Origin: Ideonella sp.
GTDB taxonomy: Bacteria; Pseudomonadota; Gammaproteobacteria; Burkholderiales; Burkholderiaceae_C
Direction of reading: 5' to 3'
Length of the DNA stretch: 64,000 bases
Assembly (NCBI GenBank): GCA_015075165.1
Contig: JABTUY010000002.1
Span: forward strand, 962,382-1,026,381
The notes below the pieces were generated by a model, which had not been told where the DNA came from, did no database searches, and was given only the letters and a program-made list of their open reading frames with translations. The position numbers were made by a program, and so were the translations under genes. Below are positions 27,806 through 35,910 of this stretch, piece by piece; positions within the stretch are counted from its first letter, which is position 1, and the number at the start of each line of letters is the position of its first letter.

Positions 27806-28691
27806 GACACCTCCTTCTCAACGTGTGGAGAAGGAAGGGTCCCTCAGCTGTCGTCGCTTATGCCGACCTCGCGAGCGCGTTCGCCCCCGGCCGGCAGTGC
27901 CATGTCGGCATAACCCGGAGGTCGGCGTAATGCGTGTTCTGCCGACGTCGGCAGAAGGAGCACAAGCTCAGGAACGTGCTGGAGCGGCTGCCCAAGGAGC
28001 AGCGCGCGCAGACCAAGTCGGTGATGAACGCGGCGTTCAAGCTCGAAGCCAAGGCCGGCATGGAAAAGCTTCGCCAACAGGCCAAGTGGCTGCAGGCCGA
28101 GCACGCCGATGCGGCAGCCTCGCTGCTCGAAGGCATCGAGGAGATGTTCACCGTCAACCGGCTGGGGCTGCCGCCCACGCTCATGCGTTGCTTGACGACG
28201 ACCAACATCATCGAGAACCCCAACGGCATCGTGCGCAATACCACGCACCGCGTGAAGCGCTGGCGCGATCAAGACATGGCACTTCGCTGGACGGCTGCCG
28301 GCTTCCTCGAGGCCGAGAAGACCTTCCGCAAGGTGCTCGGCTTCAAGGAGCTGTGGATCCTGCGCGCTGCGCTCGGTCGAGATCGTGTCGATGCTTCACA
28401 GACACCGAGGAAGGCCGCGTAAGATGGCTCACGCCGCCGCCGAGAGTTCCAACGATCGGCGGGACATCGCCCGCGCCGCTGCAGTGATGAGCTTGGTGCA
28501 CTCGGCGCGCATCAACGGGCACGACCCCTACGCGTACCTGCGCGACGTGCTCGAGCGGCTGCCCACGCAGCCAGCCAGCCGCATTGACGAGTTGCTGCCG
28601 CATCGCTGGCAGGCCTCCCGCGCCTCAGCCTGATCGCGCCGCCCGCCGTCAAGACGGGTTCGCCGGACGCATACCCCGAGGCGCCCGCTTC

Positions 28692-30156
28692 AGCTACTGG
28701 ATGTTGATGCTGGTACCGGTGATGAAGCGATAGGAGGAGGGGTCCCAGGACTGGGAACCGTTGTTGGCGTTGGCCGGGCGGATCTTGAATGCGTTGGACT
28801 GGGTGGTGGAGTAGATGTCGGGCATTTCGAGGGAGACGGCCCAGCGGCCGGCAGTGGCAGAGGCGGGGATGGAGATGGGGACAGCCACGGTGGTGCTGGA
28901 CGAAGCCTGGGATGGGAGCTGGCGCAGCAAGGTGGTGCTGGTGCCGGTGATGGTCTGGGGAGCCGTTGGTCAACACGACGCGAAGCGGGCGGGCCGAGTG
29001 ATGCGTGCCCAACCGACGTTGCGCATATTGACGTTGACGGTGATGGCCGATCCGCGAGCGACGGAATCGGTGTGGCTGATGCTGTCGAACTGGAAGCGGT
29101 AGCCGATGGATCGGCTGACCTGGACAGCGTCCCTTCGCTGCTCCACTGGTTCATGAACCCGGTGTAGTACGCGCGGTTGAGGTAGGCGAGGTGGTAGCGC
29201 GGTCCTTCGTTGAGGATGCCGCCGCTCAAACCGGCGTTGTCGCTGCCGCCGGAGCTGGCCAGCCGCTGCGCACTGCCGGCGCAGGTTTCGCCACCATAGG
29301 GTACGAACGAACTCCGATTGGGCTGCAATGTACGTGCGCTGAGAGAGCGCACCCCTTGTTGAACGTGAAGTCGTTGACCGTGCCGGTTCCGGGAAACTGG
29401 TACTGATCATTGGCCGAGGCCATGAAGCAGTCATTGTGGAAGGCGGTGCGTGCGAGATTGGAACCGCTGAAGGCCGCGGCCGAGCTCAAGACGGTAGGGA
29501 ACCAATCCTCCTGGGTGCACAGGCAGGGTCGTGGCCACGGGGATCTCGCTGGGCACCATGGACAGCACGGCGTTTTGCACGGTGCGCTTGGATGACTTGC
29601 TGTCGGCATCGGTGCTGCTGGTGCCGTTGTTGGTGAACCACCATTCGCCGAAGTTACCGATGAAGCCGGTCTGCACGGAGGTAGATGACGTCGCGATACT
29701 TCGCGAGGATCGGCTTGATCTGCTCCATGTGTGCCTGCATGCGAGCCAGCGAAGGGCTGGCCGCCGGCGTGCTCATGCTGCTGCCCGTAGTGGAAGCGGA
29801 TGATCGCCCTGGTGCCGGCAGTGCGCATGTAGGCCAGGTTGGTGTCCAGGTCCGACAGCGCCGAGGAGGTGATGTCGGAGCCTGCGTAGTTGGCCAGGCT
29901 CGTGTAGCCGAACACCAGGGTCAGCGGAGCGCCGTAGCTGTTGTTCTTGACGGCGCCGACCTCGGACTGCCAAGTCGACGGGCTGGCCAGCAGGCCGCCG
30001 TTGTACGCGGCGTAGATGTACCAGCCGCGCTCGGGGTTGGGGAAGTCGGTGGAGTTGTCCGGGCTGAAGCTGGCCGTGACCGCATCGCTGGACGGGCCGG
30101 CCGTCGAACCCCCGTCGGTCGGCGGCACTGGCGTCGTCGCACCCCCCCCATCCCCA
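28692..30156. repeat. 1.46-kb direct repeat, left copy
   Basis: This 1465-bp segment is almost identical to 33663-35123, in the same orientation. It begins two bases outside the stop codon of the lipoprotein gene and ends in the Gly/Pro linker coding region after the run of eight C. Relative to the right copy I count about eight indel sites (net +4 bases) and about six substitutions. It starts ten bases after the IS66 target duplication. Confidence 0.95.
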
Positions 30157-30776
30157 GCACTCGGTGGACTTGGATCGTTCGGTGTGGTCGCTCCGCCCGT
30201 CGACCCTGTGCCAGTCGACGGTGCGGTGGTAGTCGAAGGCGATTCAATTACGGTGGTTTGGCTGTCCACCCAGCAGGTCTTCTCTGCGCCGACCGCCGGA
30301 TCGCCAAACATTGCGTTCGAGCAAGCGACTCCATTGGCGTATGCGCGCTCTGTGAAGGCAGACGACGTGCCGTACCTGACGTTGCGCGTCCCGCTGAACG
30401 AGCATGTCCCGTACTCTTGCGCGCAGACTACCCAGGAAGACACCTCGGGATCGGACGCTTGACCGGTGGTGGTGCTGGCCGTCGAGTCCGCCGGTGTGGA
30501 CGTCGAAGGCGTTGCCTGTGAGGTCGTGGATGGTGAGGTGGCGGTCTGCGAGGTGGATGTTGATTCCGAAGTGCTCGATGTTCGAGGCGAACGGAACCTT
30601 CTGCGATCGACGGATACCTCGTGCGATGTCGAACCGATCCCGGCCTCGATCGCAGACAAATCGACCGATGATGGCACCTCGTCCGAGGTACCGCCGCAGG
30701 CGGATATCAGTACGGCTGAGATCGCAGCGGGAACGAGTCTTGTGAGGGGATTGGATAGGTACCACTCGACGGACAT
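28694..30776 (-). pseudogene. DUF4874/DUF4832-type lipoprotein, frameshifted copy
   Basis: The start is ATG 30776 (MSVEWYLSNP), with a lipoprotein signal ending LISAC (Cys 27). A Ser/Thr-rich stretch and a Cys-containing module (WVVCAQEYGTCSFSGTRNVRYG ... NAMFGDPAVGAEKTCW) precede a Gly/Pro linker and the conserved domain from FPNPERGWYIYAAYNGG. The frame is open to about 29780; beyond that, several small indels relative to the intact copy destroy it. The N-terminal 200 residues are clearly diverged from the other copy while the rest is nearly identical. The breaks could be true decay or sequence error. Confidence 0.85.
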
Positions 30777-30782
30777 GGATGG

Positions 30783-30844
30783 CTCTCTCGATCTGGTTGA
30801 ACCCGGTGCCCTGCTTCTTGCGAACCAGATTCCGATGGAGAGAG
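30783..30844. promoter_or_regulatory. Interrupted inverted repeat upstream of the left lipoprotein gene
   Basis: ATCTGGTT (30791-30798) pairs with AACCAGAT (30823-30830), and outside them CTCTCTC (30783-30789) pairs with GAGAGAG (30838-30844). The structure begins 7 bp upstream of the minus-strand start codon at 30776, so in the mRNA it would form a leader stem-loop close to the ribosome site. No function is demonstrated. It could also be an operator. Confidence 0.35.
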
Positions 30845-31339
30845 TCTCGGAGCCCTTCGTTCTTCGGCTGTAGTGAGATGTCGCGCGCGTAAGGAGACGA
30901 ATCGACGGTTGTCGACCCCTCGTTCGAGGGGGATGACGTTGTGTTACGCGCGGTGCGTGATCGACGTATCGCCCCGATGGTCCTGCGGTGCTGCGTGTGT
31001 GAAGCAGTGCACGAATCGCCCCACCCCAATCTGCCTCCCGCGGGGATGTGGCGTGTGTGCTTGCCACCACTTCATGCGCCTGGGTGTAACTGATAGCGGC
31101 CGCGTGGTCGGAGATGGATGCCCAAAGGCATGCGCCCATCGTTACGAATTCGCGTGTGCGCGCGAAGTGCACTACGCGTCCGGCCTACCTCCCGTGGGTC
31201 CTGAACTGCGGTTGCCCCCAATCTGAAGGGAACGCATGCCCGCGCCCATCGCTCGCGACCCCAGGACGAGTAACCTACTCCTTTGGCGTCTCATGGATCG
31301 GTGTTGGCCCGTGGCGCCAATGCCCTGTTGAGTGACTGA
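30845..31339. other. Intergenic region between divergent genes
   Basis: The non-coding stretch between the left lipoprotein gene and the deacetylase at 31340 must contain promoters for both directions. The only structure I can point to is a 7-bp palindromic stem CCCCTCG/CGAGGGG at 30916-30931. No convincing -35/-10 pairs, RNA genes or conserved open frames were recognised. Open frames here lack family features. Confidence 0.5.
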
Positions 31340-32461
31340 ATGACACGGTTCCCCATCCTGATTGAAGACGACTTCGAGCTATACGGCAACGGCTTGGGGG
31401 ACGTGGCGAGTCTTCAGTACTTGCCCACGATGGCCTTTCTCAACATGCTGGACGATGCGGGCGTTCGAGTCACCTTCATGGTCGACGTGGCGCAGCACTT
31501 GTTCTTGACATCGCAGCGCAAGCACGATCGGCATGTGGCTCAGCAGTGCGACCTCTGGGAGCACACGGTGAGAAGCATCGCGGAGCGGGGTCATGATGTG
31601 CAACTGCACCTGCATCCTCAATGGCTTGGTGCGTCGCGACGCGGTGGCTTCAACCTGCTCGACAAGCGTTGGAATATCGGCCTGTATGCACCTGAGCAGC
31701 AGCGCCAGTTGGTAACGCACGCAGTAGCCTATCTGAGGTCACTGCTGAAGGTGGTCATTGAGGGCTATCGTGTGGTCGCCTACAAGGCTGGTTCGTGGGG
31801 GATGCAACCAAGCCGCGTGCTTTTCGAGACCCTCGCCGATGAAGGAATCAAGATCGTGATCGGCGCGCGCGAAGGTATGCACATCCCGGCCAATCAAGTT
31901 GACTTCCGTGGCATGGAAGAAGCATCCCTTCCGTATCACCCGGACTTCGATGACCTGCGGAAAGTTTCTGAGCGGCCGAACGGCATAACGGTGATACCGA
32001 TGGCTGCCTACGCGCCAGACTGGCCGGCGCTGGTCAGTCTGGCCGTTGCCAAGGTGCGCTCCCGGCTGGTACGTACGCGAGTTGAGGAGCGCTTCTATCA
32101 TCGTGGCGAGATTCCGCAGGAGGTTCTCTCTCTTTCGCCGTTGGAGGGGCGGCAACAACTGAAACTGGCGTATCGCCCGTATCTCACTCATCTCAAACTG
32201 GGTGATGTGCCGTACACCTACCTGATGCGCTCCTTGCGCGCCGTGATTGGCCGGCTCCGCAGGCTCGACAGACCGCTAGTGCCCTTGGTGATCGAGTCGC
32301 ATACGAAGCAGTTCAAGGGGCACTACTCGGACATCGCGCGTTTTCTACGCGATCTGAAGCCTGAGTTCGGCGACGAAGTGGAGTTCATGACAATATCTCG
32401 GTTGGCTACGATCCTCGATCAGAATCCGACTCTTGTCCGTGCGCGTGCCGCCGCCGCTTGA
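31340..32461 (+). CDS. NodB-like deacetylase family protein (second)
   Basis: This 373-residue protein has the carbohydrate-esterase-4-like pattern. FPILIEDDFELYG holds the acidic metal site, HDVQLHLHPQWLG the paired histidines and YKAGSWGMQPS the third block; IESHTKQFKG lies near the end. It is much diverged from the enzyme at 6580 and is placed in the superfamily by pattern. There is no signal peptide. It overlaps the following formyltransferase-like gene by up to 29 bp, so the two are cotranslated and probably act on the same sugar. Base composition looks less GC-rich than the flanking blocks by eye. Confidence 0.72.
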   Translation: MTRFPILIEDDFELYGNGLGDVASLQYLPTMAFLNMLDDAGVRVTFMVDVAQHLFLTSQRKHDRHVAQQCDLWEHTVRSIAERGHDVQLHLHPQWLGASRRGGFNLLDKRWNIGLYAPEQQRQLVTHAVAYLRSLLKVVIEGYRVVAYKAGSWGMQPSRVLFETLADEGIKIVIGAREGMHIPANQVDFRGMEEASLPYHPDFDDLRKVSERPNGITVIPMAAYAPDWPALVSLAVAKVRSRLVRTRVEERFYHRGEIPQEVLSLSPLEGRQQLKLAYRPYLTHLKLGDVPYTYLMRSLRAVIGRLRRLDRPLVPLVIESHTKQFKGHYSDIARFLRDLKPEFGDEVEFMTISRLATILDQNPTLVRARAAAA

Positions 32462-33662
32462 CCTGGCCCGGCCCGCGGATGCGGATGATGTCGAGGCCTA
32501 CTTCGCGTTCGCGGCTCCCGGCACGCCAGCCTCATCACGGTCACGCTGGCCGACTGTGGACGAACTGTGCTCGAAGGAGGGCGCGTTCGACTGGACTGCT
32601 TGGCGGACGCGCTTTACGCTGGAGCGACCTGACGCGGACGAGTTGCTGCGGCGACTGCACTTCCGGCGGAGCAATCACCTTGGTGGCGACGCAGTCCGGA
32701 ACGTCCTCGGGTTCATGCTCGAGGGGTATGGCGCAACGGGCGACGTGCGCTACTTCAATGAACTACTCTGGTTCTCTACAGCGAATGAGAGATTCAGAGT
32801 TCCGCGGACCGAGTCGCTGGCCATCGGACGGTTCCATTCGTTGCTCAATCGTCATGGGTTACACCGCTTCCCACACGGGAGTGTCGCTACGGCTCCCGAC
32901 CAACTCCGCAGGCTCGAGATCGACGGCGCGAGATTGAATGGCTCTCGTTCGAATCGGGAGCGTGTCGGCCTTTTAGGTAGTCCTTGGTTCTTTCGAGCGC
33001 TCATACCGACCCTGCGGGAGCACAACTTGGAACCACGCTGCTATGTGGTCCGACAACACGCCGACCGCTGGCCGCGATGGCTACTCCAGCACCCAACGAT
33101 TCATCGCATCTTCCTTCGATTGACCCGATCACCGACAGACTTCGTCGATCTGGGGGATGACCCTGCTTCGTTCGGAATCGGCAAGCGACTTTCAACTGAC
33201 GGAATCGAAGTCAGTTTTCACAAGCTGGGGTTCATCATCAAGCGCGGTACGCTTGGTGGCAGTCGGCTTGGCATCATCAACGATCACTGGGCGTTGCTCC
33301 CGCATGTGCGAGGACGATCGACCATCGAGTGGTCACTCTTGCATGGGATACCCGTTGCCGCCACGACGCACCTGGTCGACATTGGTATCGACACGGGTAG
33401 GCTTATCGGAGCTTGGTCGTATGAACTGCAGACGCTCAGCGCGCGTTCCGTGAACGCGGTGAGGGCGGTTGTCAAGCGCGATAGCGTGCGTCGCGCGGCT
33501 GCGTCGATACTCAGCTTGCTCGCAACAGACGGCCGTACTATAGAGAACCCCGACACCACCGGCGCCACCTACTTTTCGATGCACCCTACCCTGGTGCGGC
33601 ATGTGGAGCAAGTTGTACTACCCGCGCGTCGAGCCCGCGCTACTGGGCTCGACGCGCAGTGA
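32433..33662 (+). CDS. Formyltransferase-like protein with an extra N-terminal domain
   Basis: Residues about 178-340 of this 409-residue protein follow the formyltransferase pattern of Fmt/GART. A Rossmann-like opening VGLLGSPWFFRALIPTLREH leads to the catalytic block LGIINDHWALLPHVRG (Asn283, His285), then TTHLVDIGIDTG with Asp320. The Asn/His/Asp triad is thus kept, so N10-formyl-THF-dependent N-formylation of an amino sugar is plausible. Residues 1-177 are a helical domain I do not recognise. Start is TTG 32433, with in-frame GTGs at 32439 and 32445 as alternatives. Its stop lies two bases from the convergent lipoprotein stop. Confidence 0.75.
   Translation: MSVRVPPPLDLARPADADDVEAYFAFAAPGTPASSRSRWPTVDELCSKEGAFDWTAWRTRFTLERPDADELLRRLHFRRSNHLGGDAVRNVLGFMLEGYGATGDVRYFNELLWFSTANERFRVPRTESLAIGRFHSLLNRHGLHRFPHGSVATAPDQLRRLEIDGARLNGSRSNRERVGLLGSPWFFRALIPTLREHNLEPRCYVVRQHADRWPRWLLQHPTIHRIFLRLTRSPTDFVDLGDDPASFGIGKRLSTDGIEVSFHKLGFIIKRGTLGGSRLGIINDHWALLPHVRGRSTIEWSLLHGIPVAATTHLVDIGIDTGRLIGAWSYELQTLSARSVNAVRAVVKRDSVRRAAASILSLLATDGRTIENPDTTGATYFSMHPTLVRHVEQVVLPARRARATGLDAQ
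33624..33657. terminator. Strong 13-bp hairpin at a convergent gene junction
   Basis: GCGCGTCGAGCCC (33624-33636) and its exact complement (33645-33657) enclose an 8-nt loop. The hairpin encodes the last residues of the formyltransferase-like protein and lies just past the stop of the oppositely oriented lipoprotein gene. It could terminate either transcript. There is no T-run on either side. Confidence 0.5.
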
Positions 33663-35123
33663 AGCTACTGGATGTTGATGCTGGTACCGGTGATGAAGCG
33701 ATAGGAGGAGGGGTCCCAGGACTGGGAACCGTTGTTGGCGTTGGCCGGGCGGATCTTGAATGCGTTGGACTGGGTGGTGGAGTAGATGTCGGGCATTTCG
33801 AGGGAGACGGCCCAGCGGCCGGCAGTGGCAGAGGCGGGGATGGAGATGGGGACAGCCACGGTGGTGCTGGACGAAGCCTGGGATGGGAGCTGGCGCAGCA
33901 AGGTGGTGCTGGTGCCGGTGATGGTCTGGGAGCCGTTGGTCAACACGACGCGAAGCGGGCGGGCCGAGTAGATGCGTGCCCAACCGACGTTGCGCATATT
34001 GACGTTGACGGTGATGGCCGATCCGCGAGCGACGGAATCGGTGTGGCTGATGCTGTCGAACTGGAAGCGGTAGCCGATGGATCGGCTGACCCGGGACAGC
34101 GTCCCTTCGCTGCTCCACTGGTTCATGAACCCGGTGTAGTACGCGCGGTTGAGGTAGGCGAGGTGGTAGCGCGGTCCTTCGTTGAGGATGCCGCCGCTCA
34201 AGCCGGCGTTGTCGCTGCCGCCGGAGCTGGCCAGCCGCTGCGCACTGCCGGCGCAGGTTTCGCCACCATAGGGTACGAACTCCGATTGGGCTGCAATGTA
34301 CGTGCGCTGAGAGAGCGCACCCTTGTTGAACGTGAAGTCGTTGACCGTGCCGGTTCCGGGAAACTGGTACTGATCATTGGCCGAGGCCATGAAGCAGTCA
34401 TTGTGGAAGGCGGTGCGTGCGAGATTGGAACCGTTGAAGGCCGCGGCCGAGCTCAAGACGGTAGGGAACCAATCCTCCTGGGTGCAGTACAGGCAGGTCG
34501 TGGCCACGGGGATCTCGCTGGGCACCATGGACAGCACGGCGTTTTGCACGGTGCGCTTGGATGACTTGCTGTCGGCATCGGTGCTGCTGGTGCCGTTGTT
34601 GGTGAACCACCATTCGCCGTAGTTACCGATGAAGCCGGTCTGCACGAGGTAGATGACGTCGCGATACTTCGCGAGGATCGGCTTGATCTGCTCCATGTGT
34701 GCCTGCATGCGAGCCAGCGAAGGGCTGGCCGCCGGCGTGCTCATGCTGCTTCCGTAGTGGAAGCGGATGATCGCCTTGGTGCCGGCAGTGCGCATGTAGG
34801 CCAGGTTGGTGTCCAGGTTCGACAGCGCCGAGGAGGTGATGTCGGAGCCTGCGTAGTTGGCCAGGCTCGTGTAGCCGAACACCAGGGTCAGCGGAGCGCC
34901 GTAGCTGTTGTTCTTGACGGCGCCGACCTCGGACTGCCAAGTCGACGGGCTGGCCAGCAGGCCGCCGTTGTACGCGGCGTAGATGTACCAGCCGCGCTCG
35001 GGGTTGGGGAAGTCGGTGGAGTTGTCCGGGCTGAAGCTGGCCGTGACCGCATCGCTGGACGGGCCGGCCGTCGAACCCCCGTCGGTCGGCGGCACTGGCG
35101 TCGTCGCACCCCCCCCATCCCCA
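33663..35123. repeat. 1.46-kb direct repeat, right copy
   Basis: The 1461-bp partner of 28692-30156 in the same orientation, 4971 bp away. It lies entirely within the intact lipoprotein gene apart from the two bases after its stop codon. Identity ends abruptly at the linker-coding region on one side and at the stop codon on the other, so the unit duplicated or converted is precisely the C-terminal ~480 residues. Confidence 0.95.
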
Positions 35124-35533
35124 CCGCTCGGCTGGCCAGAGCCTTGGTTCGATCCCCCCGAGACGCCGCCGCCTGAGTCGCTCGTAGAGTCACCAGCGGC
35201 GGCGGCGTACGAGCACGTCTTGTCGACGCCGGGGGCCGGGTCACCGAACACGTCGTTCGTGCAGCTGACCGAATTCGTGACAACCCGAGTGACGTACGAA
35301 CTGGGTGTCCCGTAGCGAACCTCACGCGTTCCAGACAGCGCGCAAGTTGCGTACTCATTTGCACAGTGGACCCAAGCGTCGGCCACACCGGGACGGGTAC
35401 CCTCCGGCGAGGCGCCGTTGGCGTCCAGCGAATCGGATGCACCGCCGCAACCGACGAGGGCAGCAGCAAGAAGAATCGCGCCGCTCATGAGTCTGCCGGC
35501 AGGAGAAAGAGATTGACGGGAAGAGTATCGCAT
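33665..35533 (-). CDS. DUF4874/DUF4832-type secreted lipoprotein
   Basis: This 622-residue lipoprotein has a signal ending LAAALVGC with acylated Cys29. A Cys-containing module follows at about 54-110 (WVHCANEYATCALSGTREVRYG ... DVFGDPAPGVDKTCSY), resembling modules repeated in other secreted carbohydrate-related proteins. After a Gly/Ser/Pro linker (about 115-160), FPNPERGWYIYAAYNGG opens a DUF4874-like TIM-barrel domain, then DUF4832 (GFIGNYGEWWF ... GILNEGPRYHLAYLNRAYYTGFMNQW). A beta-sandwich-like C-terminus ends the protein. These domains look like a carbohydrate-active or carbohydrate-binding surface protein, but no activity is established. The broken paralogue lies at 28694-30776. Confidence 0.85.
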   Translation of the reverse strand: MRYSSRQSLSPAGRLMSGAILLAAALVGCGGASDSLDANGASPEGTRPGVADAWVHCANEYATCALSGTREVRYGTPSSYVTRVVTNSVSCTNDVFGDPAPGVDKTCSYAAAAGDSTSDSGGGVSGGSNQGSGQPSGGDGGGATTPVPPTDGGSTAGPSSDAVTASFSPDNSTDFPNPERGWYIYAAYNGGLLASPSTWQSEVGAVKNNSYGAPLTLVFGYTSLANYAGSDITSSALSNLDTNLAYMRTAGTKAIIRFHYGSSMSTPAASPSLARMQAHMEQIKPILAKYRDVIYLVQTGFIGNYGEWWFTNNGTSSTDADSKSSKRTVQNAVLSMVPSEIPVATTCLYCTQEDWFPTVLSSAAAFNGSNLARTAFHNDCFMASANDQYQFPGTGTVNDFTFNKGALSQRTYIAAQSEFVPYGGETCAGSAQRLASSGGSDNAGLSGGILNEGPRYHLAYLNRAYYTGFMNQWSSEGTLSRVSRSIGYRFQFDSISHTDSVARGSAITVNVNMRNVGWARIYSARPLRVVLTNGSQTITGTSTTLLRQLPSQASSSTTVAVPISIPASATAGRWAVSLEMPDIYSTTQSNAFKIRPANANNGSQSWDPSSYRFITGTSINIQ

Positions 35534-35910
35534 GACGAAAAATGACAGACCCTACCTGTGGGGTTGACTACGGCAATAGGAGTGGCCACGAGTCTCGCGG
35601 CGTAGGGCCAGCAGCCGTTAGGGTACTGTGTCGCCAGTAATCGGATGTACAGGCGGCTCCCGTCGACCGGCACGAGGCCCGACCAGTCCGGTCAGCTATT
35701 GCTACTGCGGATTCCGAGGCGTCAAGACCCTGGGGACCGGCCTAGGCGGCGTGACAGGGGCCGGGCAATCGCCGGCGAGACGGAGGGCGGTCGTTACGAC
35801 TGAGCACACTCCGGCATGTCGCGGACGACGCTCGGGCCGCGGCCGCCATCCGCGCAGTGGCAGGCCACGTGGCGACCAATGCGCGGCACTGCGGGGTCAG
35901 TCCGCAGCAA
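35534..35910. other. Intergenic region upstream of the intact lipoprotein gene
   Basis: A 377-bp gap between two minus-strand genes. It should carry the promoter of the lipoprotein gene. On the minus strand there is a weak TTGCCG (35571-35576), a 16-bp spacer and TAGGGT, which is not convincing. No RNA gene, repeat or conserved frame recognised. Confidence 0.4.

Larger units (their letters stand above)
24624..27938 (-). mobile_element. Degenerate RIT-type element (three tyrosine recombinases in tandem)
   Basis: Terminal inverted repeats of 77 bp match at 75 positions (24624-24700 and 27859-27935, outer end ACGCATTACGCCGACC). They enclose three tandem site-specific recombinase genes on the minus strand, the arrangement known as recombinase-in-trio elements. 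CTGCCGA occurs on both sides (24617-24623 and 27939-27945), and three extra bases follow the right repeat. The insertion disrupts the IS256-family transposase. All three recombinases have frameshifts in this sequence. Confidence 0.85.
23787..28422 (+). pseudogene. IS256-family transposase, frameshifted and split
   Basis: The ATG at 23787 follows a GGGGA ribosome site. The N-terminal part runs to about residue 77. Two frameshifts (near 24020-24075 and 24160-24185) interrupt it before VRDILVTGVSTRKYEKVLPEVAG. The catalytic blocks AIYLDGIVV and VIDGSKALRSAIDEIFG follow. The frame breaks at 24623 and resumes at 27946, which restores QRCRRRQKEHKLRNVLERLP. Then LLEGIEEMFTVNRLGLP and TTNIIENPNGIVRN (containing the last catalytic Glu) lead to TAA at 28422. 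The second half is undamaged. Confidence 0.88.
23680..28471 (+). mobile_element. IS256-family (mutator-type) element, itself interrupted
   Basis: The terminal inverted repeats begin GGCGATGTCCC at both ends (22 of 27 bases match) and flank a transposase. The 8-bp target duplication is CGCGCCGC (23672-23679 and 28472-28479), within the 8-9 bp known for IS256. The insert lies in the same orientation as its host IS66. About 3.3 kb of its 4.8 kb is a RIT-type element (24624-27938). Confidence 0.88.
22295..28633 (+). pseudogene. tnpC: IS66 transposase tnpC, split by an IS256-family element
   Basis: The N-terminal part (22295-23679) shows the IS66 features. These are a leucine-zipper-like N-terminus, the zinc-finger-like CGCGQPMRRIGEDVAEKLDY...VCACCEK, the DDE-domain blocks VLHADETPLAML and LVTDDFSGYKA, and PIDNNWVENQIRPIALGRQNW. 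Removing the IS256-type insert and one copy of CGCGCCGC joins 23679 to 28480. The join gives AGKRAAAVMSLVHSARINGHDPYAYLRDVLERLP...LLPHRWQ, the normal family end with a stop at 28633. Unassisted, the first frame ends at 23698 in a few foreign residues. Confidence 0.92.
20474..28674 (+). mobile_element. IS66-family element carrying nested insertions
   Basis: The ends are 26-bp perfect inverted repeats (20474-20499 and 28649-28674, starting GTATGCGTCCGG). They are flanked by the 8-bp direct repeat CCCGAGGC (20466-20473 and 28675-28682), the target-duplication length expected for IS66. Inside are tnpA (intact), tnpB (split by an IS21-type remnant) and tnpC (split by an IS256-type element). Removing the inserts would give an IS66 of about 2.4 kb. 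The element is disabled by the insertions in tnpB and tnpC. Confidence 0.92.

Noticed and set aside
20474..35123. Looking for a CRISPR array, toxin-antitoxin pair or defence genes in the mobile island.
   Set aside because: No spaced repeats or recognisable defence genes; all frames there belong to transposases, recombinases or EPS-related genes.
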